The notes under the pieces are model-generated. The model ran no database searches and was not told the DNA's origin. It saw nothing but the letters and a program-made list of their open reading frames with translations. A stretch of DNA of 64,000 bases from Stenotrophomonas africana (GTDB lineage Bacteria; Pseudomonadota; Gammaproteobacteria; Xanthomonadales; Xanthomonadaceae), in assembly GCF_013004645.1 (NCBI RefSeq), contig NZ_JABEME010000015.1, forward strand, positions 1 to 64,000, given 5' to 3'. This document shows, piece by piece, positions 41,761 to 51,989 of the stretch (positions are counted from its first letter, which is position 1; each line of letters starts with the position of its first letter). The position numbers and the translations under genes were made by a program.

Positions 41761-42243
41761 ATGACCATCCATGTCGGCGACCGCATTCCGGAAGTGACCC
41801 TCAAGCGCATCCGCGAGGGCATCGAAACACTCGATACGCATTCGCTGTTCGATGCGCGCAAGGTGGTGCTGTTCGCCGTGCCCGGCGCGTTCACCCCAAC
41901 CTGCTCGGCGCGCCACCTACCCGGCTATGTCGAGAAATTCCAGGCATTCCGCCAGCGCGGCATTGACGTCTACTGCATGGCCGTCAACGACCCGTTCGTG
42001 ATGAAGGCCTGGGCCGCCGACCAGAGCGTGCCCGACGGCCTGCTGATGCTGTCCGACGGCAACGCCGAGCTGACGCGCGCCCTGGGTTTGGAGCTTGATG
42101 CCAGCGCCTCGGGCATGGGCATCCGTTCGCGCCGCTTCGCCCTGTATGTCGACGACGGCGTAGTCCGAGAGGCCTGGGTTGAACAGCCCGGCCAGTTCGA
42201 AGTGTCTTCGGCCGAGTACGTGCTGGAGCATCTCCCCACCTGA
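41761..42243 (+). CDS. Prx5-type peroxiredoxin
   Basis: 160 residues of the PrxV/type-II AhpC-TSA group: PGAFTPTC with peroxidatic Cys48, SARHLPGY after it, and a second Cys72 (DVYCMAVNDPFVMKAWA) that is common in glutathione-dependent members. It reduces hydroperoxides. CAAGGAG lies before the ATG at 41761; the frame upstream has no family similarity. The bacterioferritin-like gene follows after 29 bp, a coherent oxidative-stress pair. Confidence 0.93.
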   Translation: MTIHVGDRIPEVTLKRIREGIETLDTHSLFDARKVVLFAVPGAFTPTCSARHLPGYVEKFQAFRQRGIDVYCMAVNDPFVMKAWAADQSVPDGLLMLSDGNAELTRALGLELDASASGMGIRSRRFALYVDDGVVREAWVEQPGQFEVSSAEYVLEHLPT

Positions 42244-42272
42244 TTCCCCACCGCAGAAGGAAACGGCCAGCC

Positions 42273-42848
42273 ATGTCCAGCAAGCCAGCCAAAGCCAGCA
42301 AGCCCGCCGCAAACGTTCCCGGCATCAGCGACCGCGAGACGCTGCGCGAGCGCGCCCGGCGCAACATCGAAGACGGCGCGATCACCGACAGCTACAGCGC
42401 CGACCGCAAGGTGGTGATCAAACTGCTCAACGACGCCCTGGCTACCGAGTATGTGTGCGTGCTGCGCTACTACCGGCACTACTTCATGGCCAAGGGCATG
42501 CTGGCCGACGCGGTCAAGGCCGAATTCCTCGAGCATGCACAGCAGGAACAGGCGCACGCCGGCAAGCTGGCCGAGCGCATCGTCCAGCTCGGCGGCGAGC
42601 CGGACTTCAACCCGGATACGCTGACAGCGCGCTCGCATGCCGAATACAAGGAAGGCAGCGACCTGCGCGACATGGTCCGCGAGAACCTGGTGGCCGAACG
42701 CATCGCCATCGACAGCTACCGCGAGATGATCAACTTCATCGGCGACCGCGATACCACCACCAAGCGCATTCTTGAAGAGATCCTCGCGCAGGAAGAGGAA
42801 CACGCCGACGAGTTCGCCGACCTGCTGGATGGGTGGATCGGGGAATGA
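42273..42848 (+). CDS. Bacterioferritin-like ferritin-family protein
   Basis: 191 residues of the ferritin-like superfamily. The four-helix bundle carries the di-iron pattern: ATEYVCVLRYYRHY, FLEHAQQEQAHAGKLAERI and AQEEEHADEFADLL. The N-terminal 25 residues are Lys/Ala-rich (MSSKPAKASKPAANV) and may bind DNA, as in Dps-like proteins. It stores or oxidises iron. AGAAGGAA precedes the ATG. It is next to a peroxiredoxin and probably co-transcribed. Confidence 0.85.
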   Translation: MSSKPAKASKPAANVPGISDRETLRERARRNIEDGAITDSYSADRKVVIKLLNDALATEYVCVLRYYRHYFMAKGMLADAVKAEFLEHAQQEQAHAGKLAERIVQLGGEPDFNPDTLTARSHAEYKEGSDLRDMVRENLVAERIAIDSYREMINFIGDRDTTTKRILEEILAQEEEHADEFADLLDGWIGE

Positions 42849-42855
42849 TCCGGTC

Positions 42856-42910
42856 GATGCCCACCCTGGTGGGCGCATTCATTGCGTGCCAACCAAGGTT
42901 GGCACCTACC
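42856..42910. repeat. REP/SMAG-like palindrome pair
   Basis: GATGCCCACCCTGGTGGGCG then GTGCCAACCAAGGTTGGCAC followed by CTACC; the second overlaps the pbpC stop region. Confidence 0.6.
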
Positions 42911-45287
42911 GGAGGACGCTGAACCTTACCTGCGTCCACGCGCCATCGGCCGCCAGCGCGGTCAGGGTGTGCGCGCCCGGCTCGGCGAACTCCCGCTGCA
43001 CCAACTGCGCGCCGCGGGTCTGTGCGATCCAGCGTCCATCCAGCAACCAGTCCACCGTCTGCTCGCTGCCCAGCGCGCGCAGCTGCAGGCGTACGCCATG
43101 TTCCGAATTCGGCGCGCGCGCCAGCGTGGCGCCATCGTTGAGCCCGTCGATGTGCAGCGCGACGCTGGCCTCGCGGCCATCATCACGGCAGTCCGGCGAC
43201 AGCGCCGGCAGCTGCGAGGCTTCGCGCGTGGCCTTGGACAGCCACGGCGACAACAACGCCGGCCAGCGCGCGATCTCTCGCGCGACTTCTTCGTGCGGCA
43301 AGCGGCAATCGGCTGACACGCGCAGACCGGTACGCGCATCGGCAAGGTAGCGCTGCCGACCCGGCTGCCAACGCCGTGCTTCGCGTTCGGGGAAGGTCGG
43401 TGGTGCCGCCCCTTCCAGTAGATAGGCGGGCATCAGCCGCTGGCACAGTGCCGCAGGCAGACCCTCGGCACGTTCACCGGTGGGCCAGCAGACATCTTCC
43501 TGGCTGACGCTGGCCGGCATCGGCGCAGCGGCCGAGTCACCGCGCTGTCGCGGCAGGCTGTCCACCACTTCAAACATCAGCGGCAGCGCAGTGACCGCGC
43601 CGTACTGGCCCGGCAACGGCGTGCCATCTGGCCGCCCCACCCACACGCCCACGGTGTAGTGGCGGGTACTGCCGATCGCCCACGCATCGCGGTACCCGTA
43701 ACTGGTGCCGGTCTTCCACGCCACGCGCGGGCGGCCACCGACATCGAACGTACCAACGCTGTACCCCGGGCGCGGGTTCGACTCCAGCATCTCGCGCACG
43801 ATCCAGCTGGCGCCTGGCGAGGCCAAGCGCCGCTCGATCATCGGCTCGTCGTCGGTGTAACGCACGCGGCCGGCGATGCCGTTGCGGTTGAGCGCAGCGA
43901 ACGCGCCGACCAGGTCTTCCAGCCGCGCGCCAGTGCCGCCCAGGATCAGCGACAGGTTGGGCGTGCTGCCCGGCGGGAAGCGCAGCTGGATGCCGGAGTG
44001 AGACAAGCGTGCAGCGAAGCGCGCGGCCCCGACCCGCTGCAGCAGATCCACCGAGGGCACGTTGAGCGACAGGCGCAACGCGCTGGAGGCACCGATCGGC
44101 CCATTGAAGGCCATGTCGAAGTTGCCGGGGCGGTAGCTGCCGAAACTCTGCGGCGCGTCGACCAGCAGGCTTTCCGAATGGATCAGGCCATCGTCCAGTG
44201 CCATCGCATACAGGAACGGCTTGAGGGTGGAGCCCGGCGAGCGCCACGCCTGCACCATGTCCACGTGGCCAAGCCGCTGGCGATCACCGAACGCCAGCGT
44301 GCCCACATAGGCGCGTGCCTGCAGGGTCTGGTTGTCGACCACCAGCAGGGCGGCCGAGGTGCGCTCGGGCAGCGTCGAGAAATAGCTGGCCACGCGTTCT
44401 TCCAGCGTGCGCTGCAGGCCGATGTCGATGCTGCTCTGGATGCGTGCCAGGCCCGGATGCGCCGAGTGCAGGCGCTGCGCCAGCAAGGCGGCGTGCAGTG
44501 GCGGCCGCAGCGAGCGCGCCACTACGTTTTCGACGCGCGCATCTTCCACTTCTTCCGCTGTCCACGCACCCAGTTCGGCCATGCGTGACAGCACCTTGTC
44601 ACGCGCCTTCTGTGCCGCTTCCGGATGCCGGTCCGGACGCAGCCGGCTCGGCGCCTGCGGCAGCACCGCCAGCAACGCGGCCTCGGCATGGGACAGCTGC
44701 GCCGCCGGCTTGCCCAGGTAGGCCCAGCTGGCCGCTTCCACGCCCTCGATGGTGCCGCCGTAAGGCGCACGCTCCAGATACAGGGCCAGAATCTGCTGCT
44801 TGCTCAGATGCACTTCCAGCTGCACCGCGCGCAGCATCTGCTTGAGTTTTCCCCAGGGCGTGCGCGTATGCGGATCGAGGATGCGTGCGACCTGCATGGT
44901 CAGGGTCGAGCCACCGGAAACGATGCGACCGCCGCGCAGCAGCTGGCCGCTGGCACGCAGGATCGCCAGCGGGTTGATGCCCGGGTGGCGCCAGAACCAG
45001 CGGTCTTCGTAGGTCAGCAACGCCTGCAGGTACAACGGCGAGACGCTGTCGATCGAAGCCGGATAGCGCCACACGCCCTCGGCATCGGCGAATGCACGCA
45101 GCGGCGTGCCGTCGGCGGCCACTACCAGGGTGCTGGTATCACGCTGCTTCGGCAGCGGCGGCGGGAAGGCGAAATCCAGCACCAGCAGCAGCGCCAGCGT
45201 GGCGGCCGTACCCCAGCGCAACCACGGCCACAGCGGCCGCAGCCGGCGGCGCAGGGCCGCCAGCCGGGTCTTCATTGCGTCTTTCAT
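42906..45287 (-). CDS. pbpC: Penicillin-binding protein 1C
   Basis: 793 residues: one N-terminal anchor, a GT51 glycosyltransferase domain (SGGSTLTMQVARI and TPWGKLKQMLRA), a transpeptidase domain with catalytic Ser353 (SPGSTLKPF) and KTGT from Lys525 (WKTGTSYGYRDAW), and a C-terminal PBP1C domain. It polymerises and may repair peptidoglycan. It lies 49 bp after the alpha-2-macroglobulin gene, the conserved pairing in Gram-negative bacteria. Start ATG 45287; a second ATG four codons on (45275) is also possible. Confidence 0.96.
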   Translation of the reverse strand: MKDAMKTRLAALRRRLRPLWPWLRWGTAATLALLLVLDFAFPPPLPKQRDTSTLVVAADGTPLRAFADAEGVWRYPASIDSVSPLYLQALLTYEDRWFWRHPGINPLAILRASGQLLRGGRIVSGGSTLTMQVARILDPHTRTPWGKLKQMLRAVQLEVHLSKQQILALYLERAPYGGTIEGVEAASWAYLGKPAAQLSHAEAALLAVLPQAPSRLRPDRHPEAAQKARDKVLSRMAELGAWTAEEVEDARVENVVARSLRPPLHAALLAQRLHSAHPGLARIQSSIDIGLQRTLEERVASYFSTLPERTSAALLVVDNQTLQARAYVGTLAFGDRQRLGHVDMVQAWRSPGSTLKPFLYAMALDDGLIHSESLLVDAPQSFGSYRPGNFDMAFNGPIGASSALRLSLNVPSVDLLQRVGAARFAARLSHSGIQLRFPPGSTPNLSLILGGTGARLEDLVGAFAALNRNGIAGRVRYTDDEPMIERRLASPGASWIVREMLESNPRPGYSVGTFDVGGRPRVAWKTGTSYGYRDAWAIGSTRHYTVGVWVGRPDGTPLPGQYGAVTALPLMFEVVDSLPRQRGDSAAAPMPASVSQEDVCWPTGERAEGLPAALCQRLMPAYLLEGAAPPTFPEREARRWQPGRQRYLADARTGLRVSADCRLPHEEVAREIARWPALLSPWLSKATREASQLPALSPDCRDDGREASVALHIDGLNDGATLARAPNSEHGVRLQLRALGSEQTVDWLLDGRWIAQTRGAQLVQREFAEPGAHTLTALAADGAWTQVRFSVLR

Positions 45288-45336
45288 TGCGAATTGCCAT
45301 CAGGACGGGCCGCGCCGTCGCGGCCCGTCCGCGCGG

Positions 45337-48300
45337 TCACGGCTGTACCACCGTGATCGTGGTCGGGTTGCTGCGGCCAACGCCACGCAGCTGCGGCCGG
45401 TACATGTCCTCCACCAGCGGCGGCGGCACCGAGTAGGTTCCCGGGGTCACCGCGCGGACCAGGTAGAACACGTTGGCCTTGCTGCCACGCGAGAGCTTCA
45501 GCGCGGCCACGTAGCGGTCGTCGCGGAACTCTTCGTGCTTGGTATCGGCCGCTTCACCGCGATCGCTGATGGTGATGCCATCGACCACCACGTCGGCCCA
45601 CTGCTTGGCATCGCCCAGGTTGAAGTTCTCGATCTCCAGGCCCGCCGGCAGCAGGTCGGTCAGCAGTGCATCCGGCATCGTGGTGTCAGCGGTGACGGTG
45701 ACGCGCACGATCAGTGCTTCGCCTTCCTTCAGCGGGCGCGGCGACCACGGCTTGCCATCGGTGCCGTAGTAGCTGCGCTCGACGCCCAGCACGCTGTTGT
45801 CCGGTGCCGGTGCGCTGCGCGGGATGCCAGCCACGTCGATGCTGGCGAACATCGGCGGCTGGCCCTGCGGAGTGAAGCGCACGCCACTGGCCAGCTCACT
45901 GGCGCTGAAGTTGCGGCCGAACAGTTTGCGCTCGCCGATGGCTTCGGTGTTGCCGCCAATCACCAGTTCACCGGCCACCAGCGCCTTCTGGTTGGCAGCA
46001 AGCGCCTTGCCGAGGCGGGCAATCGCCACCTGTTCCTGCGTGCTCAGCCACATCCAGCCGGCGTTGCGTCGCGCATCCAGGCCACGGCCCAGATCGACCG
46101 CACGCGCGTCCCAGGCCGGCTTGGCCAGCTTGTTTTCGTGGGTCAGCGCGATCATCAGCGCGTCATCGCGGATGGCGCTGCCGTAGTCGCCGAAGTACGA
46201 CGGGCGTTCGCTGCTGGACTTGGCGAACGCCGCCGCCAGTGCCGCCTGGCCGCGCTTGGCGTCTCCCTGCAGCGACAGCGCCACGCCCAGGTGGACCAGC
46301 GACAGGCCACCGACCGCCTTGCTGCGCTCGTTGTCGTACAGCGTGCGCAGGGTACCCAGCGGCGCACGGTTGACCCGGGCCAGCACGTAGCCCGAATACG
46401 CCTGGTTGGCGAACTTCAGCTTCTCGCGGTCATCCTGGCCGTAGAACTGGTTGCCGCCGGACAGAAGATCCTCGCTGAGCCGGTTGAGCGCCTTCTGCAG
46501 CACGTTGTCGGGCACGGCGAAGCCGGCGTCCTTGGCATCAAGCAGGAACTCGGTGATGTACGGGGTCAGCCACGGATTCACGTAGCCGTCGTCACCCCAC
46601 ATCGAGAAGTTGCCGTTGGCCACCTGCATCGACGCCAGGCGGCCAAACGCACCTTCCATGCGCTCGCGACGGGTCTTGGCATCCAGACCGTCGGCACCGA
46701 GCATCGACGACGTCGCCTGGTCCAGGATCAGCGCGGCGTAGCCCTTGCTGGTGGTCTGCTCGGCACAGCCGTACGGGTAGTTCAACGCGCCCTGCAGCGC
46801 GCTGGCGAACGGAATCGGCGGCAGCGGGCTGACCAGCAGCCGTGCGTTCACCGACTCGGACATCAGGCCCTCGGTCAGGCTGTTGTCGAGGCTGACCGCG
46901 GCCAACGGATCCAGCGTGCGTACCTGCGAACGCAGCACCTGTGGCCATGCCGCACGCACCGGCAGGTCGTAGCGGCGATCGGCCTTGAAGCCGTTGCCGT
47001 CCACCCGCACCCGCACCTTGGCCACGCTGTGGCCTTCGCGTGCCGACAAGGGGAAGCTCAGCGTGGTCTTGGCATCGGCATTCAACTGCACGCTGCGGCT
47101 GCCCTCACCCAGGTTCAACGGCCCCTCGCTTTCCACCTTCACGTTGAACTGGCCCGGCTTGCCGGTGAAGTTCTGCACGTCCAGGGTCACGGTGCTGCGG
47201 TCGCCCGGGGCCAGCACGCGCGGCATGCTGGCTTCGGCCAGGATCGGCGCGCGCACCACGGTTTCCACGTCGCGCTTGCCGTACTGGTCATCGCTGTAGA
47301 CCAGCGCCGATACGCGCAGGGTGCCGTTGAAGTCCGGCACCTTCAGGCGGATGCGGGCGATGCCCTTGGCATCGAGCTGCACCGGGCCGGAGAACAGGTC
47401 CACGGTCTGCACGCGCGCAGTCGGGCGCTTGGCCTGTGGCAACGCCTGCAGCGCCATGTCGCCACCGAACTTCAGCTTGCCGGCACCGCCGTCAAAGCTC
47501 TCGATCACCCGGCTGTAGATGTCGTAGGCATCGATGCCGAGGCGACGCTGGGCGAAGAAGTGCGCACCGGCGTCGGGCACCGGGAAACGGGTGATGTTGA
47601 GGATGCCCACGTCCACCGCCGAGACGGTGACGTGCGCCACCTTGCCGGCCAGCTGCGGTGCGCTGACCGTCACCGGCAGGTCCTGTTCCGGTCGCATCTG
47701 CTTGGGCGCTGCCAGGCCGACAGCCACGGTGCGGCCCTTGCGGTCCATCGGCACGTGCACCACGCCCACGGCACGGGCCGGGGTGATCTTGCTCGGCGCA
47801 CTGCCGCCACGGAACACCAGCGCGGTGATGTAGACGTCGTGGCGCTCCCAGTCAGCGGTGACCGGGATCCTGAAGGTCGAACCCGGCTTGGCCTCGATGT
47901 CCTGCACGTACAGCATGCGGTCGGTCTCGACCATCAGGATGCCCTTGCCGGCGTGCGGCGGGGTCACCGTCACTTCCAGGGTGTCACCGGCCTTGTAGCC
48001 GGTCTTGTCCAGGCCCAGCTTGACCTTGTCAGGACGCGCGTCTAGGCCGCGGTTGTCATCACCCCAGCTCCAGCCGGCGCGGAACGGGTAACGGCTGGTC
48101 AGGCCGGTGGACGGATCGAACACGTCCACCCGGTACTCGCCCCACTCCACCGGGAAATCGAAGGCGACCGCGCTGCTGCCGGCATCGACGGTGCGCGTTT
48201 CCTTGTTCTCGAAGCGGCGGGTGAAATCGTAGTCCCAGCGGTTGTCGTTGAAGGTCCAGTGGTAGTCGCGCAGTTCGCGCACCAGGGTGATCTTCAGGCC

Positions 48301-50241
48301 CTTGGCCGGCTGCGGCGTGCCGGCGGCATCCACGCGCATCAGCTCGAAGCGCGCATTGCCGTTGGAATCGGCACCGTCCTCGGGGTTGAACAGCGGGCGT
48401 ACACCGACCAGGGCGTTGGCCGGCCACATCACCCGCTTCAGGGTACGGGTGACCGTTCGGCCACCGGTTTCATACAGGCTGCCGGACAGCACCACGGCGA
48501 TTGGTGCCTTGGCCTTGGCTGCCTCTTCCGGCAACGCCACATCCTCACGCAGCTGGCCATTGCCCGGCAGCGTGGTGTCGATCACGTCCTTGGCCTCGCG
48601 CGGCAGCTGCAGGGTCGGGTCACCAAAGAAATAGCCTGGCAGCCCCTCCACCGGCTTCTGTTCGGCGGCGACCGCCATGCGTGCGGTGAAGCGGTTGCCA
48701 TCGGCCGGCGCACCATACAGGTAGGCACCATTGGCCTGCAGGCGCAGATCCTCGCCCGGCTTCAGCGTCTTCTGCGCGCTGTCCAGGTCCAGCTTCATGC
48801 GCTCGGGCAGGAACTCCTCGATGCGCAGGGTCATGCCCTGGATCGCTTCCTTGCTGGCAGGGTCGGTGCGGAACTCGACCTGCCAGCGCCCGGTCGGCGC
48901 CTCGGCGGGAATGACCTGCTCGAAGTTGATGTAGCCCTGGTCGCCCGGCTGCAGGCGGGTCTCGCGGAAGGTCTTGCCGTCAGGCTGCTTCAGGCGCAGG
49001 AACACCGGCTGTGCCTTCACCGGCTTGCCGTCGTTGTCGCGCAGCAGGGCGGACAGGCGCACGGTCTCGCCCGGGCGGTACAGGTCGCGCCCGGACCAGG
49101 CATAGACATCGAACCAGGCGTTGTCGCGGCCGGCCACGGCGAATTCGCTCAGGTCCAGCGCCGGCTGGTTGAACGGCAGGAAGCTGGTGTCCTTGCCACT
49201 GCTGGCGACCAGCACGTGGGTGGCATCCAGGGTGTAGTTCAGCAGCGCATTGCCATTGCCATCGGTGCTGCCCTTGAGCACCACCTCGCCCTTGGCGTCG
49301 AGCACGCGCAGGTCGATGCCCTTCAACGGCGCGCCGTCCTTGAGGCCGGCGGTATGCACGAACAGCTTGTCCTTGTAGGCACGGGTATGCAGGCCGATGT
49401 CGCTGACCGAGAAGAACGCGGTATCGAACTCGCCCTCGTAGTCACCGGTGCGCTTGAGCAGGGCGAAGTACAGGCCCGGCTCCTGCAGTTCCTTGATGTC
49501 CTGTGTCGGCAGGTAGGTCAGCACCCGCTCGTTCTTCTTGCCGCCCAGGATGAAGCGGTTGACGTAGACCGGCTCGGCCAGCTTGTTGATCGGGCTGCGC
49601 TCGTAGTCGCTGCTCAGCTCCCAGCTGCCACGGCGGCCGCCGCGCTGGTACTGGCTGAAGAAGGTCGGCAGGTCCTTCTCGCGCACGCGCAGGAACTCGA
49701 CATCGACCTCCGGCACGTTCACCGAGACCACCGGCAGGCCGCGGCTGTCCTTGGCCGGCAGCACGCTGCCCTGCGAGGCGAAGCCAACCACCGGCTTCAG
49801 CTCGCCGCTGAACACCTTCTGCTTCAACTCCTTGCCCAGGCGGCTGCCATCGGCGGCGAGCAGGTCCGGCGAGACCACAAGGCTGAACTCCTTGCCGGCC
49901 TCGACGAACGGGTAGCGCAGGGTCAGGCCGTCATCGGACAGGGTCCAGCTGCTGTCGTCGGTGCCGACCTTCTCTTCGAAGCGCACCAGCTTGTCGAAGT
50001 CCTGGGTGCCGACCAGTGGGCGCGAGAACTCCAGCGCCAGCGACAGGCCGTCATTCTTCTGGTCCGGGTAGGCGCGCAGCAGGGTGAATTCCTTCACCTG
50101 CTCGGCTTTGGTGGTGATCGCTTCACCGCTGGCCTTGGGCAGCTGCCCGCTGTCGTTGCGGCAGCCGGCCAGGCCCAGCAGCAGGCCTCCTGCCAGTACC
50201 GCCGCCCATCCCCACCGCTTCCGCCGTGCCGGACCGCTCAT
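45337..50241 (-). CDS. Bacterial alpha-2-macroglobulin lipoprotein
   Basis: 1634 residues. Signal peptide with lipobox GLAGC (lipidated Cys near 27), a series of MG/beta-sandwich domains, the bait region, and a thioester motif GCAEQ with Cys1159 and Gln1162 in NYPYGCAEQTTS, followed by the alpha-helical thioester domain. Bacterial A2Ms (YfhM type) trap attacking proteases in the periplasm by covalent capture. PbpC downstream would repair the wall after a breach. No internal stop or gap. The ATG at 50241 has AGGGAGTGACGAC before it. Confidence 0.95.
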   Translation of the reverse strand: MSGPARRKRWGWAAVLAGGLLLGLAGCRNDSGQLPKASGEAITTKAEQVKEFTLLRAYPDQKNDGLSLALEFSRPLVGTQDFDKLVRFEEKVGTDDSSWTLSDDGLTLRYPFVEAGKEFSLVVSPDLLAADGSRLGKELKQKVFSGELKPVVGFASQGSVLPAKDSRGLPVVSVNVPEVDVEFLRVREKDLPTFFSQYQRGGRRGSWELSSDYERSPINKLAEPVYVNRFILGGKKNERVLTYLPTQDIKELQEPGLYFALLKRTGDYEGEFDTAFFSVSDIGLHTRAYKDKLFVHTAGLKDGAPLKGIDLRVLDAKGEVVLKGSTDGNGNALLNYTLDATHVLVASSGKDTSFLPFNQPALDLSEFAVAGRDNAWFDVYAWSGRDLYRPGETVRLSALLRDNDGKPVKAQPVFLRLKQPDGKTFRETRLQPGDQGYINFEQVIPAEAPTGRWQVEFRTDPASKEAIQGMTLRIEEFLPERMKLDLDSAQKTLKPGEDLRLQANGAYLYGAPADGNRFTARMAVAAEQKPVEGLPGYFFGDPTLQLPREAKDVIDTTLPGNGQLREDVALPEEAAKAKAPIAVVLSGSLYETGGRTVTRTLKRVMWPANALVGVRPLFNPEDGADSNGNARFELMRVDAAGTPQPAKGLKITLVRELRDYHWTFNDNRWDYDFTRRFENKETRTVDAGSSAVAFDFPVEWGEYRVDVFDPSTGLTSRYPFRAGWSWGDDNRGLDARPDKVKLGLDKTGYKAGDTLEVTVTPPHAGKGILMVETDRMLYVQDIEAKPGSTFRIPVTADWERHDVYITALVFRGGSAPSKITPARAVGVVHVPMDRKGRTVAVGLAAPKQMRPEQDLPVTVSAPQLAGKVAHVTVSAVDVGILNITRFPVPDAGAHFFAQRRLGIDAYDIYSRVIESFDGGAGKLKFGGDMALQALPQAKRPTARVQTVDLFSGPVQLDAKGIARIRLKVPDFNGTLRVSALVYSDDQYGKRDVETVVRAPILAEASMPRVLAPGDRSTVTLDVQNFTGKPGQFNVKVESEGPLNLGEGSRSVQLNADAKTTLSFPLSAREGHSVAKVRVRVDGNGFKADRRYDLPVRAAWPQVLRSQVRTLDPLAAVSLDNSLTEGLMSESVNARLLVSPLPPIPFASALQGALNYPYGCAEQTTSKGYAALILDQATSSMLGADGLDAKTRRERMEGAFGRLASMQVANGNFSMWGDDGYVNPWLTPYITEFLLDAKDAGFAVPDNVLQKALNRLSEDLLSGGNQFYGQDDREKLKFANQAYSGYVLARVNRAPLGTLRTLYDNERSKAVGGLSLVHLGVALSLQGDAKRGQAALAAAFAKSSSERPSYFGDYGSAIRDDALMIALTHENKLAKPAWDARAVDLGRGLDARRNAGWMWLSTQEQVAIARLGKALAANQKALVAGELVIGGNTEAIGERKLFGRNFSASELASGVRFTPQGQPPMFASIDVAGIPRSAPAPDNSVLGVERSYYGTDGKPWSPRPLKEGEALIVRVTVTADTTMPDALLTDLLPAGLEIENFNLGDAKQWADVVVDGITISDRGEAADTKHEEFRDDRYVAALKLSRGSKANVFYLVRAVTPGTYSVPPPLVEDMYRPQLRGVGRSNPTTITVVQP

Positions 50242-50325
50242 GTCGTCACTCCCTGATCGAGGCGGCCATTATAGGCAGGCCGCGTCAAGGTGTTGACGCG
50301 AATTCGGCAATTCCCGCGGGTGCGG

Positions 50326-50396
50326 GTAGTGCCGGCCGCTGGCCGGCAACCGGCATGGCAGGTTGGATGGAATTGGCGGCCAGCGGCCGGCACTAC
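50326..50396. repeat. SMAG inverted dimer
   Basis: GTAGTGCCGGCCGCTGGCCG at 50326 and its inverse ending CTAC at 50396, about 26 bp apart. It separates the alpha-2-macroglobulin promoter region from the prpD stop. Confidence 0.85.
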
Positions 50397-50404
50397 CGAT
50401 CGCC

Positions 50405-51865
50405 CTACCCCGGCAGGTACAGGTCCACGTAGTCGGTCACCGGCATTGCCGCCAGCGCCACCGGGTCCAGCGATGCCGCGAGGATGCGCTGCTGCTGGGC
50501 GGTCGGGAAGCGATGGGCCAGGTGCCGGCGGAACTTGTCCATCAGCAGCGGAATGCCTTCCTCGCGGCGCCGGGCGTGGCCGAGCGGGTACTCCACAAGC
50601 ACCTCCGGCAGTTCGCTGCCATCGGTGAAGCGCACGCGCAGGCCGTTGGCGATGCTGCGCTTGTCCGGGTCCAGATAATCGGCGCTGAGCCGTGGATCCT
50701 CGTGACAAGCCATCTTCGCACGCAGCGCATCGATACGCGGATCGGCGGCAACGTCGTCCTCATAGTCCTCGGCCACCAGCCGCCCGTGCAGCAACGCGAT
50801 GGCGACCATGTACTGCACGCAGTGATCGCGGTCGGCGGGATTATGCAGCGGGCCCTGCTTGTCGATGATGCGGATGCAGGCTTCCTGGGTCCGGATCGCG
50901 ATATGCGCGATGTCCTCGACCCGCCGCCCCATCGCACGCAACTGCTGGTGCAGCGTGACCGCCGCCTCCACCGCGGTCTGGCCGTGGAACTCGGCCGGGT
51001 AGCTGATCTTGAACAGCACGTTCTCCATCACATAGCTGCCGAGCGGTCGCCCCAGCGTCAGTGCCTTGCCATGCATCGACACCGCTTCAAATCCCCAGGT
51101 CGGTGCGCTGAGCACGCTCGGGTAACCCATCTCGCCACTGGCCGCCATCAGCGCCAGGCGCACGCCACGGCTGGTCGCGTCGCCGGCCGCCCAGCTCTTG
51201 CGCGAGCCGGTGTTGGGTGCGTGCCGGTAGGTGCGCAGCGACTGGCCATCGACCCAGGCCAACGACAGCGCATTGAGCACGCGCTCGCGGTCCAGCCCGA
51301 GCAGTTGGGCGACCACGGCGGTGGTCGCCACCTTGACCAGCACCACGTGGTCCAGCCCAACCCGGTTGAAGGAATTCTGAAGAGCCAGCACGCCCTGGAT
51401 CTCGTGCGCCTTGATCATCGCCAGCAGCACATCGTGCATGGTCGGCGGCGGACGACGCAGTGCCTGCGCATTGCGGCCCAGCCAATCGCAGACAGACAGG
51501 ATGCCGCCCAGGTTGTCCGACGGGTGGCCCCATTCGGCGGCCAACCAGGTGTCGTTGAAATCCAGCCAGCGCACCATTGCGCCGAGGTTGAAGGCGGCCT
51601 GCACCGGATCCAGCACGTAGTGCGTACCCGGCACGCGCGCCCCGTTGACCACGCTGATGCCCGGCACCAATGGCCCAAGCAGCTTGCTGCAGGCCGGGAA
51701 GGACAGTGCCTCCAGGCCGCAGCCCAGGGTATCGAGCAGGCAGTGGTGTGCGGTCTGGAACGCCAGCGGTGAGTCGATGCGGGCGTCGCGTACGTAGTCG
51801 ACGATGTCCACCAGCAGCGCATCCCACGCTGCACGCTCGATGGATGGGGTGTGGCTGTCGGACAT
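50405..51865 (-). CDS. prpD: 2-methylcitrate dehydratase, MmgE/PrpD family
   Basis: 486 residues (E. coli PrpD 483) with [23 protein letters not shown] near the N-terminus and [27 protein letters not shown], both characteristic of PrpD. It dehydrates 2-methylcitrate without an Fe-S cluster. AGGAG precedes ATG 51865. It is the last gene of the prp operon and functionally overlaps AcnD upstream. SMAG repeats occupy the gap to prpF. Confidence 0.94.
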   Translation of the reverse strand: MSDSHTPSIERAAWDALLVDIVDYVRDARIDSPLAFQTAHHCLLDTLGCGLEALSFPACSKLLGPLVPGISVVNGARVPGTHYVLDPVQAAFNLGAMVRWLDFNDTWLAAEWGHPSDNLGGILSVCDWLGRNAQALRRPPPTMHDVLLAMIKAHEIQGVLALQNSFNRVGLDHVVLVKVATTAVVAQLLGLDRERVLNALSLAWVDGQSLRTYRHAPNTGSRKSWAAGDATSRGVRLALMAASGEMGYPSVLSAPTWGFEAVSMHGKALTLGRPLGSYVMENVLFKISYPAEFHGQTAVEAAVTLHQQLRAMGRRVEDIAHIAIRTQEACIRIIDKQGPLHNPADRDHCVQYMVAIALLHGRLVAEDYEDDVAADPRIDALRAKMACHEDPRLSADYLDPDKRSIANGLRVRFTDGSELPEVLVEYPLGHARRREEGIPLLMDKFRRHLAHRFPTAQQQRILAASLDPVALAAMPVTDYVDLYLPG

Positions 51866-51904
51866 CGTCGATCTCCTCGTTGCGGTGCACGGTTGCCCGT
51901 GCAC

Positions 51905-51982
51905 CCTGCCAACCAAGGTTGGCATCTACCAAAGCAATCGGTCTCTGCGGCCCGGTAGTCGCCAACCTTGGTTGGCGTTTAC
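51905..51982. repeat. SMAG palindrome pair
   Basis: TGCCAACCAAGGTTGGCATC followed by CTACC, then GTAGTCGCCAACCTTGGTTG about 25 bp on. They lie between prpF and prpD inside the operon. Confidence 0.75.
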
Positions 51983-51989
51983 CAACGCA

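Noticed and set aside
45106..48045. 979-codon open frame antisense to the alpha-2-macroglobulin gene
   Set aside because: Low-complexity Arg/His/Gln translation with no recognisable motif; shadow frame.
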